Assembly (NCBI GenBank): GCA_035294125.1
Contig: DATGLM010000084.1
Span: 327,651 to 391,650, forward strand
Length of the DNA: 64,000 bases
Direction: 5' to 3'
DNA from: CADDYT01 sp035294125
Lineage (GTDB): Bacteria > Chloroflexota > Ktedonobacteria > Ktedonobacterales > Ktedonobacteraceae
Shown: positions 17,496-26,509 of the stretch, piece after piece
How positions within the stretch are numbered: the stretch's first letter is position 1
Layout of the letters: each line of letters opens with the position of its first letter
Translations under genes and position numbers: made by a program
Notes under the pieces: generated by a model
Told to the model about the DNA's origin: nothing
What the model saw: only the letters and a program-made list of their open reading frames with translations
Database searches by the model: none

Positions 17496-18554
17496 ATGGC
17501 TTTTTGCGGTAACTGCGGTCTCCAACTACCATCACACGCTTCCGCCTGCCCGCGCTGCGGCACGGCAACGGACCCGCGTTTAGCCATGGATGATTCCCAT
17601 CCCAACGATCCGACGATAGCAGTACACCCTGTAACAGGAGAACACCTACCAACAATACAGGCAACACCTGCGCCTCCATCATCTACGCAACCAACATATA
17701 TCTCACAGCCGGGAGTCACTCCTCCCGGCACCATTTCCACTGGCGGTCAGTCGGACGCACCGACGTATATCACGCCCCTGCCGCCAGTAGCTTCGCAGGG
17801 AAACAACCCTTCTCCCTATCGCAGCGGCAGGCCTGGCTATCCTCCACCTCCTTCCAGTGGAGTCAACTACGAGCCAACGGCGATAAGTGGAACCAATTAC
17901 CCGGCATCAGGCACCTCCTCGCCAGACTATCCACCTCCCGGAGGGGTAGTCTACCAGCCAATCGGAGCGGCTTATGCGCCTGCTCCGAGGCAACGGCAGA
18001 GTCGGAGCGGCATAGTTGCCCTGATTCTCTTTCTCGTCGCCTTGCTCTTCGTCGGCGGCGCGTTAGGCATTTTCTTTGCGAAACGCGAGGGCCTCCTGTT
18101 CGGTTCCCCAACTCCGACCCCGGCACCTGTCTCAACGCAGGCCGTCACCTCAACACAAACCACAACTGCTACACAGACGCCGACTTCAGCTCCCACATAC
18201 ACGCCCACTCCGACATCTATCCCGATCACCCAGCAGGCGCAGACGCTCCTCCAGAACTATTACAGCGACATCAACAACAAGGATTATCAAGATGCCTACG
18301 CCATGCTGGGCAGTCAGATGCAGGCAGCGCAGGGTTCCTACACCAGCTACGCCAATGGCTACGCCAGCACGCAGCAAGATAACCTCACCATCACCAACAC
18401 CACCCAGAATTCCGATGGCACTGTGCGCCTGGATGTCACGCTCACCGCCACCTTGACCGACGGCAGTACGCAAAACTACACCGGCTACTACATCATCGGC
18501 CCGCAAAACGGCTCACTCAAAATCCTGTCCGGCAAGCTGCAGCAATCTTCATAA
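17496..18554 (+). CDS. zinc-ribbon membrane protein with extracellular NTF2-like tail
   Basis: This is a 352-residue protein. The N-terminal zinc ribbon FCGNCG..CPRCG (residues 3-22) faces the cytoplasm, followed by a Pro/Ser/Thr/Gly-rich linker of about 145 residues, one membrane span (GIVALILFLVALLFVGGALG, about 170-190), a second Thr/Pro linker, and a C-terminal domain of about 105 residues (AQTLLQNYYSDINNKDYQDA, then TLTDGSTQNYTGYYIIG) that resembles the NTF2-like DUF4878 fold. AAGGAG lies 7 nt before the ATG. Such zinc-ribbon/anchor proteins are common in Chloroflexota and their role is unknown. It starts 70 bp after lon. Confidence 0.82.
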   Translation: MAFCGNCGLQLPSHASACPRCGTATDPRLAMDDSHPNDPTIAVHPVTGEHLPTIQATPAPPSSTQPTYISQPGVTPPGTISTGGQSDAPTYITPLPPVASQGNNPSPYRSGRPGYPPPPSSGVNYEPTAISGTNYPASGTSSPDYPPPGGVVYQPIGAAYAPAPRQRQSRSGIVALILFLVALLFVGGALGIFFAKREGLLFGSPTPTPAPVSTQAVTSTQTTTATQTPTSAPTYTPTPTSIPITQQAQTLLQNYYSDINNKDYQDAYAMLGSQMQAAQGSYTSYANGYASTQQDNLTITNTTQNSDGTVRLDVTLTATLTDGSTQNYTGYYIIGPQNGSLKILSGKLQQSS

Positions 18555-18665
18555 TTACCCGGCACAACAACATGAGCCATCCCGAATTTTTACAAGGATG
18601 AGCGAGAGAGAAGTATCCCTCCGCTGGTATGCTTGAGAAGTACAGAAAAACGTCTCAGGCATCCA

Positions 18666-18835
18666 GATGAGGAAAGAAAAGAAGAAGGCCCGCCATTGGC
18701 TGATGGCCTCCGCCTGCCACCGCACTGGACCCCCCTGCGAGCAGTCGCACTGCCCTTGAGCCGGTTACGCCTGCCACTTTCCAGACTCTGGCTCGCTTAT
18801 CCCTGCTGATTCGTGCCGCGAGGGCGGCTCAACCT
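18666..18835 (-). other. GC-rich, possibly structured non-coding stretch
   Basis: No protein-like frame. On the minus strand it follows a small open frame and contains two copies of GTGGCAGGCG, short hairpins (GCAGT-GCG-ACTGC, CCAGAGTCTGG), and ends with GGCC..GGGCC and a pyrimidine run TTCTTCTTTTC. It could be a 3' untranslated region with a terminator or a small RNA. It lacks the signatures of SRP RNA, tmRNA or a cobalamin riboswitch. Confidence 0.25.
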
Positions 18836-19039
18836 CTACACCAGAAGGAGTTCGCCAGGCCCATCCATCTGCTTCCCGCCAGCCTTTTCCGGCTCCGGTG
18901 GCCTCTCGTGCTGCCTTTTTCTTGTGCTGCATGAGCGACACATATACAAAAAGCGGGAAACCCGGCGCTTGCTGGCAACACTCTCAGCGTTTTGAGCTAC
19001 TCGTTCAGTGACGCGCTTTCTTTTCCGCCCCATGGTCAT
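18836..19039 (-). CDS. small basic protein of unknown function
   Basis: A 67-residue open frame whose ATG at 19039 is preceded by AGGAG with 9-nt spacing, which is its main support. The product is strongly basic (MTMGRKRKRVTERVAQNAES, then ASKRRVSRF), has a YMCRSCSTRKRQ segment with two Cys only, and ends in a Pro/Glu/Gly stretch. Composition would allow a nucleic-acid-binding peptide, but no family is recognised. A second ATG two codons in is possible. It could also be a chance frame. Confidence 0.35.
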   Translation of the reverse strand: MTMGRKRKRVTERVAQNAESVASKRRVSRFLYMCRSCSTRKRQHERPPEPEKAGGKQMDGPGELLLV

Positions 19040-19219
19040 CCCGAAAGACTCCTGTTTTCAGGGAATTGACTTCCCTCTGACAGTCCTCCATAATACAGGC
19101 GAACGACTATCTCCCATAGCACGCTCTAAAAAACTGGCCCGAACATGTCATATCAAATCCGGTTGAGGAGAGACCAGAGGGGGCGCAGGAGTCCCAAAAA
19201 CTCCTCTCCAAACGGCTTT

Positions 19220-19310
19220 GATATCATTTTGAGCGCGGCGAAGAATCTCTCGTGGGCCAAGATCGAACGGTCCTAGCCTCAGATTCTTCGCCGCGCTCAG
19301 AATGACATCC
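19220..19310. repeat. REP-like inverted repeat
   Basis: The arms 19220-19248 and 19281-19310 share the core GAGCGCGGCGAAGAATCT and its inverse. The right arm has the fuller GTCATTCTGAG end. The loop is about 32 nt. It lies 37 bp before the aat start. Confidence 0.75.
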
Positions 19311-19347
19311 GAGAGGAGCTTTTTTCATAGCAGGGAGTATTGTATCT

Positions 19348-19935
19348 ATGCCAAAAAAGAAACTGCAAACACTTGATCCGGGGCTGGTGATTCAGGCATA
19401 TGCGCAGGGGATTTTTCCGATGGCGGAGCCGGATGGGCGCATCTACTGGTATGCGCCCGATCCGCGCGCCATTCTGGAACACGCCAACCTGCATATTTCT
19501 CACTCGCTTCGTGCGACTATAAGGAAGGGCGTCTACGAGGTGAGGATGGATACCGCTTTTGAGGCGGTGATGCGCTACTGTGGCGCACGCACAGAGACCT
19601 GGATCAACGAAGCGTTCATTGCCGCCTACACCATCCTCTACCGTGCCGGGCTGGCGCACAGTGTCGAGGCATGGAAAGATGGAATGCTTGTCGGTGGCCT
19701 CTATGGTGTCGCGCTGCGCGGCGCGTTTATGGGTGAAAGTATGTTCTCGCATGCCACCGACGCCTCCAAAGTCTGCCTCGTCGCCCTCGTCGAGCACCTC
19801 AAAGTTCGCGGCTACACACTGCACGATACACAGTTCCTCACTTCTCACCTTGCTTCGCTAGGCGCGACAGAGATTCCACGCTACGAATACGAGCGCCGTC
19901 TGGCCGAAGCACTGCAACTTGATTGTACCTGGTGA
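19348..19935 (+). CDS. aat: leucyl/phenylalanyl-tRNA--protein transferase
   Basis: This 195-residue enzyme transfers Leu or Phe from tRNA to N-terminal Lys/Arg of proteins, marking them for ClpS/ClpP-type N-degron degradation. Family motifs are clear: AYAQGIFPMAEPDGRIYWYAPDPRA near the N-terminus, TWINEAFIAAY, the acceptor region HSVEAW, GGLYGVALRGAFMGESMFS, and DTQFLTSHLASLGATEIPR. Length is slightly short of E. coli Aat but normal for compact forms. GCAGGGAG lies 10 nt before the ATG. The next gene, ctaG, is convergent, with the two stops 3 bp apart. Confidence 0.96.
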   Translation: MPKKKLQTLDPGLVIQAYAQGIFPMAEPDGRIYWYAPDPRAILEHANLHISHSLRATIRKGVYEVRMDTAFEAVMRYCGARTETWINEAFIAAYTILYRAGLAHSVEAWKDGMLVGGLYGVALRGAFMGESMFSHATDASKVCLVALVEHLKVRGYTLHDTQFLTSHLASLGATEIPRYEYERRLAEALQLDCTW

Positions 19936-19937
19936 GG

Positions 19938-20792
19938 CTATGCCTCGGACTCTTCCAGGGCAGCTTCCTCTTCCAGTTCCTCCTGCATCTTCTGATCCGC
20001 GATCTTCGCCTTCGCCTCCATATGTCCCAGCCAGCGGAAGAACAGCGGTGTCATGACGATCAGATCAACGATACCGGGGATCATCAGGAAGGTGCCGCCA
20101 GCGGCCTGCATGGCATAAGGAGTGAGACCAAGCCGGGCAAGTGGCGCGGGAATCTCGTAATAGGGATAGAAGACAGCACCGGTGAAGACGAGCAGGAAAG
20201 CAAAGATATCGACAGGCTGCCCATCCAGGAAGGCGTAAAGCATCTGTACGGGGTAGCTGAGACGGCGCAGCTCACGCACCGGTCCGATTAACGGCCACCA
20301 GTTGAGCAGGGAAGTCAGAAACAGGCTCAACAGCTCGATATGATAGACAACGGGATGCTGGAGCGCGTAGCGGAACGGGTTGGGTGCGTGCCAGATGAAA
20401 AAGGTCAGATTGAAGATCACCGAGGCAATAAAGGGTCGTGTGAGTTTGCGCAGGATTGCCGCCGTCGGACGCCATTGCAGGACTGGCTGCCAGAGCCACT
20501 CTGGACACGCCAGCAAGAACAACGGCGCGCAGAGCGTCACCAGGAAAACCACCTGTACCATGTGCGCTATGAAGAGTTGCGTGCGGGCCAACGTATCGAA
20601 CGGCGTCAATAATAACAGCGCCATGAGGACGATACACGCCGCGAAAGCGACAAGGTGATGCGGTTTGAGTATTGCCTTCTCCGGATTGTGCCTCTGCCCG
20701 TAGCTAATGCCCAACCAATAGAGCAGGCAGAGCAAGATAATGAAAATAAGCGCACCTGGACTCCATTGCCAGGTCAGATTTAAGCCGAACAT
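19938..20792 (-). CDS. ctaG: cytochrome c oxidase assembly factor CtaG-type membrane protein
   Basis: This 284-residue protein has about seven membrane segments and is of the caa3-type CtaG family, which supports copper insertion or assembly of cytochrome oxidase. Visible family features are LTPFDTLARTQLFIAHMVQVVFLV, APLFLLACPEWLW, FFIWHAPNPFRYALQHPVVY and a histidine-bearing helix followed by FLDGQPVDIFAFLLVFTGAVFYPYYE. The C-terminus is an acidic, Glu/Ala-rich tail. The ATG at 20792 is preferred (GGAG 7 nt before). A TTG two codons upstream is in frame. No oxidase subunit genes are nearby. Confidence 0.9.
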   Translation of the reverse strand: MFGLNLTWQWSPGALIFIILLCLLYWLGISYGQRHNPEKAILKPHHLVAFAACIVLMALLLLTPFDTLARTQLFIAHMVQVVFLVTLCAPLFLLACPEWLWQPVLQWRPTAAILRKLTRPFIASVIFNLTFFIWHAPNPFRYALQHPVVYHIELLSLFLTSLLNWWPLIGPVRELRRLSYPVQMLYAFLDGQPVDIFAFLLVFTGAVFYPYYEIPAPLARLGLTPYAMQAAGGTFLMIPGIVDLIVMTPLFFRWLGHMEAKAKIADQKMQEELEEEAALEESEA

Positions 20793-21179
20793 TTCCAATC
20801 TCCGTGCTACAATAGAACCTTATTCTTTAGCGTAGTATAGTGCAGAGTGACGGAGCGTGCAAACGCATTCCCTTCTTGAGATTCTTTTTTCCCGCCCATT
20901 TACTGGAACAAAATCGTCCAAAAAGAAGTTCTAGTATAGAGAAGCACCTCAACGCTGAGAGATGTAAGTATGGGTCTATAGGATCAGCTATGTTATGCCA
21001 ATAGAAAAGTTAATCAACTTCTAAGCCAGAAGCGGCTCTTGTAAGCGGCTTCTAATCCAGAAAGTGCATCCTGGGAGAAACGGTACGCGTATACATAGCA
21101 AATAGACCTGCAAGCAAGGTTGCAAGCGGGAAATAGAACAGGTAGTGTGTTCCTGATAAACAAGAGGAGCTTCGTTATT
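20793..21179. other. intergenic region between ctaG and a small gene
   Basis: No gene seen. It contains an imperfect hairpin AGAAGC..GCTTCT near 21029-21054 and presumably the divergent promoters of ctaG and the small plus-strand gene. Nothing else was recognised. Confidence 0.35.
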
Positions 21180-21380
21180 ATGGCTGAAAATATCTACGCC
21201 ACTGACAGTCGGGATTTCAGGCACCTGCTTTCTCTGGGCTTCACAGAGACGGAAGCAATCCGGCTGGTCTATATGAGAAATCACGTAAGTGAGCAAACCG
21301 AATATCGTGAAATCATGGCAGAAAAACATCGCCTGAATTTTGTGCGCTGGCTAATCGAACATAACCGTATAAGCAGGTAG
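21180..21380 (+). CDS. small helical protein of unknown function
   Basis: This 66-residue soluble protein (MAENIYATDSRDFRHLLSLG, then FTETEAIRLVYMRNHVSEQT, ending FVRWLIEHNRISR) is predicted helical throughout, with no cysteine and no export signal. The ATG at 21180 follows AAGAGGAG with about 10-nt spacing. A longer frame from 21120 is open but has no ribosome site. It is followed by a bidirectional terminator shared with the convergent cyclase gene. Composition and terminator context support a real gene, but the function is not known. Confidence 0.65.
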   Translation: MAENIYATDSRDFRHLLSLGFTETEAIRLVYMRNHVSEQTEYREIMAEKHRLNFVRWLIEHNRISR

Positions 21381-21405
21381 GAGATACAGGCACAGGGTAT
21401 ATCAT

Positions 21406-21454
21406 AAGGCCCGGGCAGGAACCGAGTGTTTTGTGCGGTTCTTGCCCGGGCCTT
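21406..21454. terminator. bidirectional terminator hairpin
   Basis: The arms 21406-21424 and 21436-21454 pair over 19 bp with one mismatch (core AAGGCCCGGGCA), with an 11-nt loop rich in T. It lies between two convergent genes and ends 2 nt before the cyclase stop codon. There is no long U-tract. Confidence 0.75.
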
Positions 21455-21455
21455 G

Positions 21456-23333
21456 TTATGCTTTACAAGCCCCCGCCAGCGCCATAGTGGGGAATACGTG
21501 CCGGTAGAGGTGATAATTGATGTAAAAATCGCGCGGGAAGCCCGTACCTGTATACTCCCGCTCTTCCCACGTCCCATTTACCTGGGATTCGCGGAGATAT
21601 GTTAACCCTCGCAGGCAGGCCGCGTGCTGGCCGAGACCGGTCGCCTGCAAGGACAAAACCGCCCACGCTGTTTGCGATGGCGTGCTCCGCCCTCTGCCAG
21701 CAAAGGAGCTGTCCTGGTAGGAATAACAGGATTCTCCCCAGCCACCATCATCATTTTGATGATCGAGCAACCAGGAGCAGCCTCTATCTATCATGTCCTG
21801 CACAGCGTACCCACGATCACGTAAAGCTGCGAGGGCAGAGATGACGCACCATGTGCCGTAGATGTAATTGACACCCCAGCGACCGAACCAGGCACCATCT
21901 GGCCGCTGTGTCTGTCGCAGGTATTGAAGCCCAGCTTGTATGATCCGCTTCTTGTTCGGGGCATCGACGTGTGCCAGCATTTCCAGCACGTGGGCCGTGA
22001 CGTCTTCGCTGGGCGGGTCCAGCAGAGCGCCGAAGTCGGCAAACGGCAGCCGATAGACGATCTCCCGCGTATTGTCCTTGTCGAACGCTCCCCAGGCTCC
22101 ATTGCTTGATCGCATTGCCAGCACCCATTGCACAGCACGAGTGACAGCGGGTCTGACTTCTGTCTCTGGCCCTGCTTCAAGCAGGGCCAGCACAACGACT
22201 GCCGTGTCATCAATATCTGGATAGATGTCATTCTCGAACTCAAAGGCCCAGCCTCCACACGGTATGCGACCGGTCCGCACCTGCCAGTCACCCCCTGTCG
22301 AGATCTGCTCGCGCAGGAGCCACTGGAGCGCACGTCGTACTGCCGGGTGCTCGTGACTCAGACCGGCACGGCGCAGGGCCAGCAGGACCCACGCTGTATC
22401 CCAGACAGGGGACATGCAGGCTTGAAAGCGCCAGCCGCTCTCATCCTCCAGCACGAAGCCCTGCTGGCCCTCGATTCCCCGCCGCATAACGGGGTGAGCG
22501 GTTCCCATCCCTTCCAGGTACAGGGCAATCAGCGAGTAGACCCACGGCGGTTGGATACCACCCCAACTGCCATCTGCCTCCTGACGTTCCACGATCCAAT
22601 TGAGCAGCAGACGCCGGGCGCGGGCGCGGCCCGGATGCCAGGGAAGAGCTTCGTACAGTTTGAGGAGCTTATCAAGCCACCAGAAAGGCCCGGAACCAGG
22701 GACACGGGTGAGCAAGCGCCCGGTTCCCGGAACGACCAGCTCCGGTACGCTGCAGCCCAACGACTTTACCGGCTGGTGCGAGAGCACGATCAGCAGGGGA
22801 GCGATGGTACCACGCGCCCAGCAGGCGAAGTCGTAGAGATTGAACGGCATCCAGGCTGGAAAGTAGACCAACTCCGGCGGCATACTGGGGACGCCCGACC
22901 AGGGATACTGGCCGAAGAGCGCCAGCCAGATTTTGGTGAAGACCCTGGCCTGCGCTACTCCTCCCAGTCGATGAATAACCGCGAGCGCCCTCTGCATCGC
23001 CTCGCTGCCGGGATCAACTCCCAATACTTTGAGAGCGACATAGGCTTCGATGGTGGTGCTCAGGTCGGCGGCTCCTCCAAAGTAGAGCGCCCATGAGCCA
23101 TCTTCACGCTGATTATTCAGGATGTGGCGGATAGCGCCCTCTCTGATCTGATCCAGGCTGAGTTCCAGGAAACGGAGCAACAGGACGTGCTCTGCCGTCA
23201 TAGTCACATTCGTCTCCAGTTCGCCACACCACCAGCCCTCACCATCCTGGTGTTCCAGCAGCCATTGCACCGCCTGCTCTAACGCCTGCTTCAGCTCAGA
23301 TTCCGATTCCTCACTCAGCAGAGTGTTATCCAT
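21456..23333 (-). CDS. shc: squalene--hopene cyclase
   Basis: This 625-residue enzyme cyclises squalene to hopene/hopanol at the membrane. The protonating motif DIDDTA has Asp373, Asp375 and Asp376, nearly the numbering of the Alicyclobacillus enzyme. Several QW repeats are visible, for example QREDGSWALYFGG, QEADGSWGG, RSSNGAWGAFDKDN, QRPDGAWFGRWGVNYIYGTW and QNDDGGWGES, along with the FPRDFYINYHLYRHVFP C-terminus. The start ATG 23333 (GAGAGG 7 nt before) is preferred to a TTG at 23351. It is transcribed away from hpnH and the rest of the hopanoid genes, from a shared 276-bp intergenic region. Confidence 0.95.
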   Translation of the reverse strand: MDNTLLSEESESELKQALEQAVQWLLEHQDGEGWWCGELETNVTMTAEHVLLLRFLELSLDQIREGAIRHILNNQREDGSWALYFGGAADLSTTIEAYVALKVLGVDPGSEAMQRALAVIHRLGGVAQARVFTKIWLALFGQYPWSGVPSMPPELVYFPAWMPFNLYDFACWARGTIAPLLIVLSHQPVKSLGCSVPELVVPGTGRLLTRVPGSGPFWWLDKLLKLYEALPWHPGRARARRLLLNWIVERQEADGSWGGIQPPWVYSLIALYLEGMGTAHPVMRRGIEGQQGFVLEDESGWRFQACMSPVWDTAWVLLALRRAGLSHEHPAVRRALQWLLREQISTGGDWQVRTGRIPCGGWAFEFENDIYPDIDDTAVVVLALLEAGPETEVRPAVTRAVQWVLAMRSSNGAWGAFDKDNTREIVYRLPFADFGALLDPPSEDVTAHVLEMLAHVDAPNKKRIIQAGLQYLRQTQRPDGAWFGRWGVNYIYGTWCVISALAALRDRGYAVQDMIDRGCSWLLDHQNDDGGWGESCYSYQDSSFAGRGRSTPSQTAWAVLSLQATGLGQHAACLRGLTYLRESQVNGTWEEREYTGTGFPRDFYINYHLYRHVFPTMALAGACKA

Positions 23334-23609
23334 AAGTGATCCTCTCGTCAAACAGGGAAATGAAGGTCTGTTTTGTCTTCCTTTGTGGAATATCGTATGA
23401 TATATGCAATTATAGCATGATTTCAGTACTATCCGGGAAAGGAGAAATCCTGTTTTCAGGTAAAAATAGCTCAGGCTTCACTAAGGTATGCGCTTTCTAC
23501 ACGGGAAATAGTATACAATGAGAGGGAAAGGAGGGTGTCACTCTGAGAGAAAAGTGGACGTATTGGTACTGAGTACAGATTATCTTCCATACAAGAAGGG
23601 GAACAAGCT

Positions 23610-24644
23610 ATGGCAATTACGCTACGCCAGAATCTGCGGGTCGCGGCTTATATCTTCCGGCAACGGTTGATGGGCCGCGAGAAGTTTCCACTCGTGTTAC
23701 AGCTAGAGCCACTCTATCAGTGCAACCTTGCCTGTGCTGGCTGCGGCAAGATACAGCATCCGCAGGATATTCTGGCGCGCCGACTTTCTGTTCAGCAGTG
23801 TATTGACGCGGTCGAAGAATGTGGAGCGCCCATCGTCTCCATCGCTGGCGGCGAGCCACTCATCCACCGGGAGATCGATCAGATTGCGGCGGCTCTGGTA
23901 GAACGCAAGCGCTTCGTCTATCTCTGCACCAACGCTATCCTCATGAGCAAGAAGCTTGATCTGTTCAAACCGTCTCCCTATTTCTCCTGGTCGGTTCACA
24001 TCGATGGCTTGAGGGAGCGCCACGATCAATCTGTTGCCCGGCAGGGGGTCTTCGATAAGGCAATCGAGGCGATTAAGGAGGCCAAACGCCGTGGTTTCCG
24101 TGTTACCACCAACACAACATTCTTCACCCAGGACGATGCGCACACCATTCGTGATGTCCTCGACTTCCTGAACGATGAGGTGAAGGTAGACGCCATGCAG
24201 ATTTCGCCGGGCTACGCCTACGAGAAAGCGCCGGATCAGGAGCATTTCCTCAACGTCGAGCGGACGCGCGAGATTTTCCGCCAGGCCTTCGCGGATGGCA
24301 AGCGCAGGAAGTGGCGCCTGAACCATTCCCCGCTCTTCCTGGACTTCCTGGAGGGAAAGATAGACTTTTCCTGCACGGCGTGGGGGATTCCCAGCTACTC
24401 CGTGCTGGGCTGGCAGCGGCCCTGTTATCTGCTGGCCGATGGCTATGTTAGCTCCTACAAAGAGCTGATCGAGACAACCAGGTGGGAGAATTACGGGCGA
24501 GGCAACGACCCCCGCTGCGCCAACTGCATGGCCCATTGCGGCTACGAGCCTTCCGCAGTGGAGGCTACCATGAAGTCGCCCCGTGAATCGCTGCGCGCAA
24601 CGGTTGACGTGCTGCGCGGCAGCCTGCAATCTATCTCCTCTTAA
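23610..24644 (+). CDS. hpnH: hopanoid biosynthesis radical SAM protein HpnH (adenosylhopane synthase)
   Basis: This 344-residue radical S-adenosylmethionine enzyme adds the 5'-deoxyadenosyl group to hopene to give adenosylhopane, the first step of C35 extended hopanoids. The [4Fe-4S] motif is CNLACAGC (Cys38, 42, 45), followed by SIAGGEPLIHREID. The C-terminal part has the CANCMAHCGYEP cluster expected for the family. AAGAAGGGGAAC precedes the ATG. It is followed by hpnA and hpnG on the same strand, and the cyclase lies divergently upstream, so the cell probably makes extended hopanoids. Confidence 0.95.
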   Translation: MAITLRQNLRVAAYIFRQRLMGREKFPLVLQLEPLYQCNLACAGCGKIQHPQDILARRLSVQQCIDAVEECGAPIVSIAGGEPLIHREIDQIAAALVERKRFVYLCTNAILMSKKLDLFKPSPYFSWSVHIDGLRERHDQSVARQGVFDKAIEAIKEAKRRGFRVTTNTTFFTQDDAHTIRDVLDFLNDEVKVDAMQISPGYAYEKAPDQEHFLNVERTREIFRQAFADGKRRKWRLNHSPLFLDFLEGKIDFSCTAWGIPSYSVLGWQRPCYLLADGYVSSYKELIETTRWENYGRGNDPRCANCMAHCGYEPSAVEATMKSPRESLRATVDVLRGSLQSISS

Positions 24645-24785
24645 CTCAAACAGACATCGCATTGTGTGGCAAGGAAGGTTACACCGATGTCCGTCTGAGC
24701 TTATGTTAGGAACGTGCACATAGCAAGCGAATGAGTCCCGGTTATGTAAGATAGAGTATATTCAGAGAACGGTAGTACAAAGCTG

Positions 24786-25811
24786 ATGGCTGAGCAGTTA
24801 CAGCGGGTGCCAGGAGCAAACGACACAGTCTTTCTGACCGGAGCCAGCGGATTCGTGGGGAGCCACATACTCCATGCCTTGTTGGCGGCTGGATACCATG
24901 TGCGCGCTCTGCTCCGCCCAGGTTCCAGGCCATTGCCCCTACTTGAAGGGTGCACAACTGTGTGGGGTGATCTTCTCCACACCGGCGCACTGGTGCCATA
25001 TATGGTGGGTTGCCGCTATCTTGTCCACACAGCGGCGCTCTACTCTTTCTCGCCGAACATGCATCACAAGATGTTCGCCACAAACGTACTTGGCAGCGCA
25101 GGATTGCTGGAGGCGGCACAGCAGGCAGGCATAGAGAGGGCCGTCGTCACCTCAAGCTCATCAACCGTCGGGCCGGGCGGGGACGGACGCCCGGCGACTG
25201 AGGACGACTGGGACGTAGAGACTGCTTCCTCAGCATACCACCGCTCGAAGTTGCAGCAGGCGCGGGTCGCGCTGGCAGCGCAGATACCGGTCGTTCTCGT
25301 TCTGCCAACCGCTCCGGTTGGGCCAGGAGACTGGAAGCCGACGCCGACGGGCAAAATGATCGTGGACTTTATGCGCGGACGAATGTTTGCCACATTAGGC
25401 GGCGGACTCAATGTTGTGGCAGTGGAGGATGTGGCCAGGGCACATGTCCTGGCACTTCAGCACGGACGAACCCGCGAGCGCTACCTGATCGGGGGTGAGG
25501 ATCTCACTCTCTCCCAGCTATGGGAGCGCCTCGCGCAAATCTGCGGTCGTCGTGCCCCGACCATGCGCATTCCCTTTCGGCTAGCACTGGCTCTGGGCTG
25601 GGGCGACGAACTGCGCTGCAAGCTCGTTCCTCATGGAAAAGATGGGATGACCGCACCGCTGATTCCACTCGAAGGCGTGCGCATGGCTCGCCATTACATG
25701 TACGCCAGTTCCGCTAAGGCTCAGGCTGAGCTTGGCTACGAAGCTACGGCAGTGACCGCAGCGCTGGAGCGTGCCGTCCGGTGGTACCGCGATAATGGCT
25801 ATGCCACCTGA
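24786..25811 (+). CDS. hpnA: hopanoid-associated NAD-dependent sugar epimerase HpnA
   Basis: This is a 341-residue short-chain dehydrogenase of the extended type. The NAD-binding motif TGASGFVGSHIL is at about residues 19-30, followed by the active-site Tyr-Lys in AYHRSK, with Ser in VTSSSSTVGPGG. A substrate region HGKDGMTAPLIPLEGVRMAR follows. HpnA homologues co-occur with hopanoid synthesis genes, and the precise reaction in head-group formation is not settled. It lies 141 bp after hpnH and 79 bp before hpnG on the same strand, consistent with one operon. Confidence 0.92.
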   Translation: MAEQLQRVPGANDTVFLTGASGFVGSHILHALLAAGYHVRALLRPGSRPLPLLEGCTTVWGDLLHTGALVPYMVGCRYLVHTAALYSFSPNMHHKMFATNVLGSAGLLEAAQQAGIERAVVTSSSSTVGPGGDGRPATEDDWDVETASSAYHRSKLQQARVALAAQIPVVLVLPTAPVGPGDWKPTPTGKMIVDFMRGRMFATLGGGLNVVAVEDVARAHVLALQHGRTRERYLIGGEDLTLSQLWERLAQICGRRAPTMRIPFRLALALGWGDELRCKLVPHGKDGMTAPLIPLEGVRMARHYMYASSAKAQAELGYEATAVTAALERAVRWYRDNGYAT

Positions 25812-25890
25812 TTGGAATGGGGAAATCCTGGAATGCATCATCGCATGACTCGCAGCCACTACGCCTCATCTTTGATGAGTGAGACGTAAC

Positions 25891-26487
25891 ATGGAAATTC
25901 TAGCACCCACATTTCTTGAGTACTGGGCAGTGAGGCGCACACTCCCTCGCATCCGTGCTAGCCGGGCCGGTATGCGCCTGGCACGCTGGAAAGGGGCAAG
26001 TCCAGGTTCTCTTGTGGTCGTGTGTGGCCTGGCAGGAGCGCTCGCCCCCGGCCTGCCTGCGGGGACTGTCCTCATTCCTGCATGGATCGGCCTTGCGGAT
26101 GGGAGGATTGCACACTGCGAACCGGCACTTGTACAGGCGCTGGAGGAGGCCGCGCGCACATTACACTTTCGCTATGACAGCAGGCCGATGCTGACAACCC
26201 AATCCCTTGTTGTGGGAGACGATCGCCACGATTGGTTCGGACGAGGCTTCGTAGCCGCCGACATGGAGACGGGGCTTCTGGCAGGACAAGACCTGCGTCT
26301 GGCAACAGTCCGGGTTGTTCTGGATCATCCAGAACAGGAGATCTCCCCGCGCTGGCAGCGACCCACAAGCGCCCTGCTGCAGCCGCAGCTCTGGCGGGAG
26401 TTGATCTGGCTCAGCCATGCGGCTCCCCGCTACGCCCTGCGGGCGGCAGAGGTGCTGAAAGTCGGGCTTGATCTATTTACCGAGTAA
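25891..26487 (+). CDS. hpnG: hopanoid-associated phosphorylase HpnG
   Basis: This is a 198-residue nucleoside-phosphorylase-like enzyme. Family traits are MEILAPTFLEYWAVRRTLPR, the SLVVVCGLAGALAPGLPAGTV glycine-rich segment, and FVAADMETG, the nucleobase/ribose-binding motif with its acidic pair. HpnG removes adenine from adenosylhopane, giving ribosylhopane, and so follows HpnH in the pathway. A GTG at 25879 is also in frame. The ATG at 25891 is preferred on family N-terminus. It is short compared with many HpnG proteins, which reach about 230 residues. The downstream gene starts 23 bp after it. Confidence 0.9.
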   Translation: MEILAPTFLEYWAVRRTLPRIRASRAGMRLARWKGASPGSLVVVCGLAGALAPGLPAGTVLIPAWIGLADGRIAHCEPALVQALEEAARTLHFRYDSRPMLTTQSLVVGDDRHDWFGRGFVAADMETGLLAGQDLRLATVRVVLDHPEQEISPRWQRPTSALLQPQLWRELIWLSHAAPRYALRAAEVLKVGLDLFTE

Positions 26488-26509
26488 AAATTGTAAAGGA
26501 GCAAACACA

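Noticed and set aside
18666..18835. Cobalamin riboswitch, SRP RNA or tmRNA
   Set aside because: The GCCACTG-like words do not fall in the order or spacing of a B12 element, the SRP loop GGTCCGGAAGGAAGCAGC is missing, and there is no tRNA-like end.
24458..24560. Second radical SAM cluster as a separate gene
   Set aside because: The CANCMAHCG cysteines belong to the C-terminal part of HpnH in the same frame.
23703..24719. Long open frame antisense to hpnH
   Set aside because: It mirrors a clear radical SAM gene in a GC-rich region and has no family features or ribosome site.
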